Assembly: GCF_042984175.1 (NCBI RefSeq)
Contig: NZ_CP155569.1
Location: 868,001-932,000, forward strand
Length of the DNA: 64,000 nucleotides
Origin: Mycoplasma_N cavipharyngis
Lineage (GTDB): Bacteria; Bacillota_I; Bacilli_A; Mycoplasmatales; Mycoplasmoidaceae
Reading direction: 5' to 3'
Below are positions 55,199 to 64,000 of the stretch, piece after piece. The notes below the pieces were generated by a model. The model was not told where the DNA came from. It ran no database searches and saw nothing but the letters and a program-made list of their open reading frames with translations. Each line of letters opens with the position of its first letter. The first letter of the stretch is position 1. The translations under genes and the position numbers were made by a program.

Positions 55199-58100
55199 TT
55201 AAATTTCTTGATATTCTGGTAATTGAGCAATTAAATCTAGTGTTCCTAAGCTTAGTGTAATTAGTGACAAAATTAAATCAAAAACATATTTACCACCTTT
55301 AATTTCATCAAATTTGTTAGGGTCATTGACAATTCCTGATTCAGGATCAACTGAATATTTATATTGATTAACAATTCATTCTAAAGGGGATTTGCCACCT
55401 ACTTTATATTGATTAGCACGAGTAGGAATATTTTTAATAGTAATATATTCATTAAATTTAATTTCAGTTCGATCATTAGAAAATTTTAATTTTTTAATTG
55501 TATAGTCTTCTTTTTTGATATCGATTTCAACATTTTGATAAGGTGAAATTTCTTCATAATTCACATGTAGATCCATTAATTTTTGTCCTATTTCAACATA
55601 CTTTCAAAAGTCTTTTAAATACGGAATTCGTGGAGATTCTTTTGTTAAATTGTTGTAATATTTTTGTTGATAAATTTTGCTGTGCAACATTGCATATATA
55701 TATATATATATATATATATGAAAAGCAGTAATATTTAGATCATTATATTTTTCTTTAAATGAAGTTACTATTTCTAAATTGATTGTATAATCTTTAATCT
55801 CTGAATCATTCACAAATAAATTAGGTTCTTTATTTGTTTTATATCAATACAATGGATAACATTGAGCAGTTCCAATAAAATGTAGATCTGTTAATTCTTT
55901 TATTGCTAAACAACTAAAATCTGATGATTCTGATGTTCCTGATGTGGCAATTAAAATATTCTTTGTATTGTTTTGAAGAAATATATTTAGTCAACGATAT
56001 TTATTTTCAATAATTTGTTCATTAAAATAAAGATAACGTTTAACAAAAGGTCTATAATAACAAATACGAATATTATTTTTTTCTTGATTAATTAACTCAT
56101 TTTTTAATGCTATAGAAGATTGAAAATAACTAACTTTTATTTTTGGATTAGAATTTTTATGAATATATTCCATAACTTTTTTTGTTTATTTTTAGAATTA
56201 ATCAACGATCTTAAACTTAAATCATTATGTAATTCATATACTAATCTATTAAATTCTTTAATATATTCATTCATCTTCTTTTTTAGTGCTTGTTTATTAA
56301 AAGAATAAACTCATTTATCTTTAGCTGTTGCTATTCCTAAAGAGTAATGTTTATTAAATATAGATATTTCATTATTTTTTTTATTACCTAAACTAATAAA
56401 TTTAGAAAATTCACTATTTGTTTTATTTATTCAATCATTATTTTTATCAGGAGTAATTTTTTCAAATTCTAAATTATAAATCGATTTACTATCTTTAATT
56501 AATTTTAGTTTTTCTTGAGTTTTTAAATTATCAGCAATTTGATAATAATTAATAAATGATTCAGAAATTTTATTGTTATTTTTTACAAGAAAAACAATAC
56601 TTACAGCTGTACCACATTTATTACCAAAAACATTACCGCCTTCTTTTGGATCATATTTTCTATAATTACCTTTTAAATTAAAAATATAAACTTGATAAAA
56701 TTCTTTTTTTAATGATTCTCGAAATTTTCTAAAAGCAAGACTCGTAATAAAACCACCATTAGTAACAAATCCAACAATTCCTTGATCATCTAAACGATCA
56801 GTCGCTCAACAAAATGCTCTAATATAAGAATCATAAAGTGAATTTGAATTATATGAACCATCTATATATTTTTCTTTAATTTTTTGATCTAAATTAAAAT
56901 AAGTGGTTCTTTTATTATTATCAGCAGTATTTCTTTGTCTTCCAGAATATGGTGGATTACCAATAATAATTTTGATATCTGTTTTATCTTCTTCTTTAGC
57001 CTTATTATGAACTTCTTGAAATGGATAATCATTTTCAAATAAAGAAATATTTTCATTAGAGCGTTTTTCTGATAACTGAAATGTATCAGTTAAAACAGCA
57101 TGATTAAAAGATAAATATTCATTAGTTAATCGACTATAAGTATCTTCAATATTAACTAAAGCAATATAATAAGCTAATAAACTTATTTCATTACACCAAA
57201 CATCATTTAAATATTTGTTTTTTAAGGTTTGATTATCTGCACCTAATTCTTTAAATTTTTCTAATAATCGAACAATAAAAGTTCCTGTTCCTGTAAATGG
57301 ATCAAGAATTTTAATATTCTCTTTTGCGATTGATTGATTAAATTCTTTTTTTAGAATTTCACTAACAGAATTAATAATGAAATCAACAATTTCAATTGGC
57401 GTATAAACAATGCCAAATTTTTCTGCAGTTTTAGGTAAAGCATATTGAAAGAATTTTTCAAAAAGCGTTCTAATTAATTCTTGTCTACCTTCTGTTAAAT
57501 TAATTCCTTCAACTCTTTTAATTACTGAATCATAAAAATTTTGCAAGTTTTCTTTTTCATTTTCAAGTCCATGAAATTTTTGTACCATTGACTTCATTAA
57601 TTGAGTTACAAGATTATCATCAATCATTTTTTGATCTTGAAAAATCGTTTGTAAAACTGGTAAAGTAACAACATGTTCAGCTAACATATTTATTACTTCT
57701 AATTGATTAATTGTTGGATTTAATAATTTTTGAATTTTTTTCAAAAAAACATTAAAAGATTTATTTAATTTTTGATTATTTTCTAATTGTTGTTTAATTT
57801 TAAGAGCAATGTTATTAGTAACATTACCAATGTCTTTAGATCAATCTTCTCAATAAAGACGATTGCCACATTTTTTAACTAAAACGCTTTTAAAATTTTC
57901 AATATGTTTAAAATCAGCTTCAGTTGGTAATTTAAAATTTTCGCTATTATTAGAATCAGGTTGATCAGTATCTAATGCTGCTTGATCATTAAATGCATCA
58001 GGAGAAATAAATTTGGCTAATCTAACAACTCAAATATTTTCAGGTAATTTATCTGTATAACCAATTTTATTAATTTGATTATCAATTCTTTCATCATGCG

Positions 58101-60018
58101 ATCTTAGTGCCGCAATTACTTTTCAGACTGTTTTATAATCATTATTTTCTGATAATTTTTGATCAATTAATTTATCATCATTAACAAAAACAGGAATGAT
58201 GACATAACCCATATTTTTGCCATCACCCTTACGCATTACTCTTCCCACTGCTTGGATAATATCAACTTGTGATTGTTTTTCATCCATGAAAATCACACCA
58301 TCTAATGAAGGAACATCGACTCCTTCAGTTAAACAGCGGGCATTAGTTAAAATATGACAACAATTATTTTTAACATCTGCACTTAATCAATCTATTAATT
58401 TTCTTTTTTCAGTGGAACTAAATTTTCCTTCAATTAATTTTGCTTCAGGAACAATAAATTTATTTTCTTCTAAATATTTACTTGTTTTAAATTGATTAAA
58501 TACGTTAGCAACATGTTCGGCTTTTTTAATAGTTGAACAAAAAGCAATTACCCGTTTCATTGGATCATCTAAATCATTACTTAAATCTTCATAATTATGA
58601 TTAAGATTGGCAATTGCATTAATAACTGATTTTTTTGAAATTGCATTTAATGCTGCAATTACTTTAGCATTAGTATAAGTATCAATATTTAATAAACCTT
58701 TAATAGCTTCACTATTTTGAACTTCAAAAACAATAACACGATAATCAGATAAAAGACCTTGACTAATTGCTTGACCAAAATTTAAGCAATGAAATAAAGG
58801 TCCATAATGTGTTTCATCATCCATTGAATAAACTTCATACCCTTGATTTTTTGCTTGGTTTTTTGCGTTATCAGTATAGATTTTTTCTGTTGCTGTCATA
58901 TATAATCGTTTTTTGACAAACACATTAGAATTATCATGAATTTTTTTAAAATTAGAAGTTTGTTGTTTATCATTTTCAATATAACCACCAATTGTTCGAT
59001 GTGCTTCATCACAAATAGCAACATCAAAAATAATGTTATATTTTTTAGCTAATTGAATCACAACATCAATTGATTGATAAGTTGAAAAGAAAATGTTAAC
59101 TTTACGAAAACAACTATTATATTCTTCAGCAATTAAATCTACATTAGTAGTTGCATTAATTGGCATTTCAGATAGATCATCAACAAATTGATCAAATTAC
59201 TTTTTAACTTTTTTATCTTGACCTGCAGTAGCATCTGAACAAATCCCAAAAGGTCTGACATCTTTAAATTCGGTTTGAGATTTTCATTCAATAATAGTTT
59301 GTGTTAATAAAGAAATTGATGGTACTAAATAAAGCACATTAAAAGCTTGATTAGCTTGATGGTATTGTTCATAAAGTTTTTCAACAATTTTTAGTGCACT
59401 AAAAGTTTTACCTGTACCACAAGCCATGATCAATTTACCACGATCATGAGTTTCAAAACCTTTAATAACATCATTAACTGCTGCTTTTTGATGTGGTTTT
59501 AAGTGTTTTTTTTCAACAATTGCTAGTTTTGCATATTGATCAAATTAACTTAAATCAAATTTAGTTTAATCAATCCCGATATTAGCGATTTTTTGTGGTC
59601 CAAAAACACTAAACATTCCTTTAGCATTAGAACTAATGCGATCAGTTGTGCTAAAAACACATTTTCGACTAAATTTAGTAGTGATCCCATCAATAGTAAA
59701 TTCACGTGTACTTGCAGCAATAAAACTATCAATATCTTTTTTAGCAATTATATTATTAGGATTATAAAATTTACATTGAATTGCTCAATATTGATCGTTT
59801 TGATCTAAAACTACAAGATCAATTCCTGTATCAGGCAAATTTGCCTTATCAGGAAATTGATTTCACTTTCAAACTTACTTAACATCATTTTTCAAAAATG
59901 GCGCAGTTTTTAAAATTATTTGACATAAAGTTTCAAAAATGCTGCCTTTTTCAGGATTATTGTTAACTAGTTTTTCTAATTCAAAAAGAAGATCTAAAAA
60001 TTTTTCTAAATTGCTCAT
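55199..60018 (-). pseudogene. Type ISP restriction-modification enzyme, interrupted
   Basis: About 1,606 codons encode a single-chain Type ISP enzyme (LlaBIII-like): Mrr-like nuclease (GSIFETLCQ, DTGIDLV, WAIQCKFY), RecA-like motor (MACGTGKTFSALK, ICDEAHRTIGG, YMTATEK, QAVGRVMRKGD), N6-adenine methylase (ILDPFTGTGTFIVRL and IIGNPPYSG) and a C-terminal specificity region ending PRIPYLKDFWKYVEIGQKLMDLHVNYE. It is disrupted as written: TAA in frame at 59875, 59566, 59545 and 59197, each at a position where a Trp codon (TGA) is plausible, and a one-base shift near 56170 at an A7 run. Downstream, a (TA)13 tract interrupts the conserved F-x-x-Y-A-M-L-H-S block but keeps it in frame. Methylase and C-terminal pieces could still be made from internal starts. 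Start ATG 60018. Confidence 0.8.
55694..55719 (-). repeat. (TA)13 tract inside the Type ISP gene
   Basis: 26-base AT repeat encoding Ile-Tyr repeats in a conserved block of the C-terminal region. Both flanks are in the same frame at 13 units; one unit more or less truncates the protein. Confidence 0.85.
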
Positions 60019-60311
60019 AATTACTTTTTTGCTTAATTGTTAATAAAAGTGAAATTAAAAAAATTAATCTCAATTGTTAATATTTTAATGTTTTTTATCA
60101 AATTGATTCTGAAATAGTTTTAGAAAAATTTAATAAAAATTTAAAATAATTTTAAATTATCTGATTATTTATCAATAAATAAAAAACTTTTTAGCAACTA
60201 AAAACTATAGCACTTTAATGATTATTTTCTATAATAACTTTTAATAATCTATTAAATTATTAAAATATTAATTACAATGTTAATTAATAATAAAAGATCG
60301 CTGTTATTATT
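60019..60311. other. Divergent intergenic region
   Basis: A+T-rich promoter region between the minus-strand restriction gene and the plus-strand paralogue copy 2. No ORF and no clear hairpin. Confidence 0.5.
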
Positions 60312-62909
60312 ATGAAAAAACATTATAAAAAAATAACTAAATTAGGAGTTGTATTATTTGCAACTACTTTTATTGGTCTAAGTTCAGCTTATAAATCAAA
60401 AAATAATAACAATTCAAATTTAATTAAAAACACTTTTTCTGATGTTATTAAAACAAATTTTCAACATCAATCTACTTCTAGTACAAAAAGTTCTGATTCA
60501 AAAAAGACTAATTCTAACAGAGGTTATAATAGTCTTGAATTAAATAATAAAATTAGTCAAACTTTAACAGAAATTCATCAAGCTTTTAGTATAAAAATTA
60601 ACTCATATAAAAATAGTTATCCAAGTTCTCAAGAAGAAATTACTCATCAAGCAATAACTTATTTATTATCAGAAATAACAAATCCTTCACAAAATATTTG
60701 ATATCAAAATCTTTTTAAACAATTAACAAATATTGTTAATTACAATTTTCAAAATTCTCAATTTAAATGAAATATTAATTTAAATAATAAAAATATTTTT
60801 CCTTATAAAAAATATTTAGAAAATGAAAAAGATTTTACTCAACATAATAATAATAATAATGTAACTGTTGTTAATACTTTATCTGATCAAGAAGTAAAAA
60901 CTTCAGTTGATACTTTTTTTAACACTTGAAAAAGTTATTTAATTGATAATAATTCACAAAACTCTTCTAATAATCATTTTGGATTTAGTTGATATAATCA
61001 AATTCCTCAACCATTAAAACCACATAAAGAATATAATAAAGTTTTCAGTTCTCAAGATTATCAAAATATTATTGATGCAATTGTAACAACTCGTGCTAAT
61101 AGTAAAATTATTACTGATCATGGTTTATTAGAAGAACAAACAAAAGTTGAACAAAAATTAAAAACTCAATTAGATAGTGATAAAAAATTTTTAGAACAAA
61201 AAACTAATAATCAAAAACAATTTCTAATTGATCAAGGACCAGGAAAACTAACAAAAATTTTATCTGAAATATCACAGCAAAAAGTAGATGATTTTAAAGA
61301 TAAATGGCATTTAAATTTTAGCAATGTTAATGATATTTCATTAAATTCTAATGTTTTTGAAAATAAAAAAGATGATGTTAAATTAGTATCAGTTAAAATT
61401 GTTCATACTGAAAATAAAAATGATCGAAATTATTATTGACCATATCCATCATATAGATCATTGTATAGACCAGATTCATTAGAATCAAAATTAAATGCAG
61501 TAATATCATTAAATAATGCTTTTATTTCTAAAGCATCTGATTTAGAATATAAAAATAATGATGCTGAAGTATCATTAGATGAAATTACCAAATTAATTTT
61601 TAAAACTATTAAACAAAATCTTTATGCTTTTATTCAATTAAGTCCAAACGCAATTGAAAATTTAAAAACATATGCCCGATTAAATCAAAAAGATTTTGTT
61701 ATTAATAATCGTTTAGTAGAATTCTTAAAAGAACATAATATCAATTTAGACATTACATATGCTGGCGCGACATATGTTGATAGAAAAGAAAATATTAATA
61801 AATATTCAATCACTTTGGATACTAGTGGTGTAATTAAAGATTCTCTTTATAATAATCCAGATTATAATGTTGGTATTAATGGTAATAATGAGGTTTTTCA
61901 ATATGAAATTAAACCTGATTTAGAACAACGATTATTAGATGAAGCACCTAGATTAGAACTTATTATTACTAAAGATGCACTAACTACAAAAGATCTGAAA
62001 AGTTCAATAAAATATGATAATTCAAATCGAATTTATCAATATCAAACTATTGATGCAGTTACTAATTATCAAGATTCGCTAAACCCTAAACTAATTGTTA
62101 CTACTAAAATTAGTTTAATCGATAAATTTGTAACTAGTAAATTTGTTAATTATACAAAAACTGTTTTAATTAATGACTTTAAAAATAACTTAACTGATTT
62201 TGATTTATTAGCAGCTCTTGCAGCTAAACAAATTATTGAGAGTCAGCGATTAACTAATTTAGATCAAGATCTTCTAAAAACCATATTTCAACAATCATTA
62301 CAAAAAACTAAAAACGATCCTGAATTTAATAATCGTTCAGTTGATCAAAATGTTAATGAATTTGCTAAAAATTATCAAGATTTAATTAATAATAATCAAA
62401 ACACTTTAAATAAATTAGCTCCTGAAAATATTAAAGATTCTCAAGATTATAATAATTTACAAGATCGATTAAAAAGAGCATTAATTAAAGCTAATATTGA
62501 TTTAGAAAGTAAATTTGCTAAGGGTTTATTTGAACAAATTAATAAAACTCAAAAAGATTCATTAGTTAATGCTGATGCTAATTTAAAACCAGAATTTTTA
62601 GAATTAATTGATTTCATTAATAATTCAGAAAATAATTTTGATATTTTAAAACCAATTTCTTCATTAATACAAAAATATAGTCCAGATGAAATTAATTTGG
62701 CTTTAAGTCAAACTCAAAAAAATTTATCTTATGCATTTACTGGAATTAGTTCATTAGTTGTGATCAGTTCACTTGGAATAATTGTTAGGGGTTTAAGATT
62801 AAATAGTAGAAAATACCAATTAAAAAAATCAATGATTATTACTATTGGTGTTATGCTTTTATTAATTAGTGTTTCTGGATTATCATACTTATTAACAGTT
62901 ATTCTCTAA
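60312..62909 (+). CDS. Large membrane protein, paralogue family copy 2
   Basis: Predicted 865 aa with the same plan as copy 1: signal anchor (residues 10-27), Asn/Ser-rich linker, conserved ectodomain blocks (RGYNSLELNNKISQTLTEI, YNFQNSQF, PHKEYNKVFSSQDYQNIIDAI) and two C-terminal TMs (YAFTGISSLVVISSLGIIVRG; IITIGVMLLLISVSGLSYLLT). Between residues 365 and 470 it differs strongly from copy 1 and has a Tyr/Pro-rich insertion (YYWPYPSYRSLYRP). Function unknown; the position next to a further copy suggests an expanding surface family. Confidence 0.75.
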
Positions 62910-62963
62910 ATAATAAATTAATGATGTGATCAAAAAGATTTTATTATTCAAACGATTTATAAA

Positions 62964-64000
62964 ATGAAACAATGAATTAAACCATTAATTAAATTAGGAT
63001 TTATATTATTTACTACTACAGCAATTGCATCAGTAGTGAATCATAAATCTAGTTTTAGTAATGCTAATTTCATTAAAAATCAATCAATAAATTTCAGTCA
63101 TACTCAAATAGAAAAAAATAATTTAGATTTAACTATTAAGGGTTATAGTGAACAACAATTAAAACAAAAAATTGATCATATTTTATTTGAAATTAAATCG
63201 GTTTTTCAAACTAAAGTAAATAATCCCAATTTCAAATATCCAGCTAATAAAAATGATCAAATTAATCAAGCAATTACTTATCTTTTATCAAAAATCGTAG
63301 ATAAATCACAAAAAAATTTTGGATATTCAAATCTTTTTCAAAAATTAAAAAATATTATTAATTACAATTTTCAAAATAAAAAATTTTATCAACAAATTAA
63401 TTTAAAAAATAATTCTGATTTAATCTACAAAAAATATTTAGAACAAGAAAAATCTTTAGAAAATGTTAGTACTAACAAAGTTGTTATTAATACTTTATCT
63501 GATCAAGAAATAAAAGATATAGTTGATAATTTTTTAAACAATTGAAAAAATTATTTAATTGATCATAGTTTAAAAAATAAAACACAAAATTTTTCATCTA
63601 ATCATTTTGGCTTTAGTTGATATGATCAAATTCCTGATTCACTAAAACCAGTTTTAAAATATAATTCGGTTTTTACTTATCAAGATTATCAAAATATGAT
63701 TGATGCAATTGTAACAAATCGTGAAAATAGTAAAATTATTAGCAATCAGGCTTTATTTGATCAACAAGATAAAGTTGAACAAAAATTACAAGCACAACTA
63801 AAACATGATCAAACTTTTTTAAAAGAAAAAACTGAAAATAATCAAGATTCATTATTTATTGATCGTGCACCAGATAACTTAGCTAAAATTCTAGCTAAAT
63901 TATCTAATCAAAACCCAGATGATTTTAATTTTAAAAAAATATGAAATTTATACTATAGTAGAATTGATGATATTAAATTAAATTTAAAACATTTTGCTGA
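62964..64000 (+). CDS. Large membrane protein, paralogue family copy 3, 3' end outside window
   Basis: ATG 62964, 54 bases after copy 2, so probably co-transcribed. Signal anchor at residues 8-24; then IKGYSEQQLKQKIDHILFEIKSVFQTK, YNFQNKKFYQQ, NHFGFSWYDQIPDSLKP and DYQNMIDAIVTNRENSKII, which follow copies 1 and 2 in order. The frame is open to the window end with TGA as Trp. Confidence 0.75.

Noticed and set aside
55543..55731. Plus-strand frame running through the TA repeat
   Set aside because: TA repeats are open in all frames; the minus-strand Type ISP frame has conserved motifs on both sides.

Overview
The window comes from a wall-less mollicute that reads TGA as tryptophan. Nearly every long gene stays open only if TGA is decoded as Trp, base composition is very A+T-rich, and many genes encode lipoproteins or membrane-anchored proteins. 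The OppF with a large internal insert, the one-chain SecDF, the sigma-20-like regulator and the RNase J/TsaB/RluD complement point to the Mycoplasma pneumoniae group in the broad sense. I do not identify a species. Coordinates below join ORFs across TGA codons.

Layout. 1-7131 (minus): an oligopeptide ABC operon, oppB, oppC and an oppD-oppF fusion, followed by a small membrane protein and a large anchored protein cut by the window edge. 7132-13891: an accessory island with two GC-richer leucine-rich-repeat cassettes that have no start codon or signal peptide, and a lipoprotein gene (possible sialyltransferase-like domain) whose 5' end contains a (TA)12 tract that currently puts it out of frame; the island ends at tRNA-Ile and tRNA-Ala. 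14068-24338 (minus): secDF, a coiled-coil protein, lepA, an EIIB-like protein, NAD kinase, thymidine kinase, ychF and a membrane protein. 24565-41957: housekeeping genes including phosphohexomutase, secA-uvrB-rpoD-hydrolase-def-rnj, tsaC, tRNA-Gly, cmk, a flippase-like protein and a sigma-20-like factor. 42379-46267: BMP-type lipoprotein, RluD, TsaB and a Cof phosphatase.

46439-64000 is a second accessory region. A surface protein is followed by three paralogous large membrane proteins (one cut by the window end). The first two are separated by an island holding two duplicated genes of unknown function (PemK/ToxN-like N-terminus suspected) and a roughly 1,600-codon Type ISP restriction-modification gene. 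That gene carries a (TA)13 tract inside a conserved C-terminal block, four in-frame TAA codons where Trp codons are plausible, and a one-base shift at an A7 run.

The unifying theme is variation of the cell surface and of DNA modification: two genes with (TA)n switches, start-less surface-protein cassettes that could act as recombination donors, and a sigma-20-like factor of the type reported to control recombination in M. genitalium. Housekeeping genes also show odd architecture: an OppD-OppF fusion, an insert in sigma region 4 of RpoD, and an EIIB-like protein without the phospho-cysteine.
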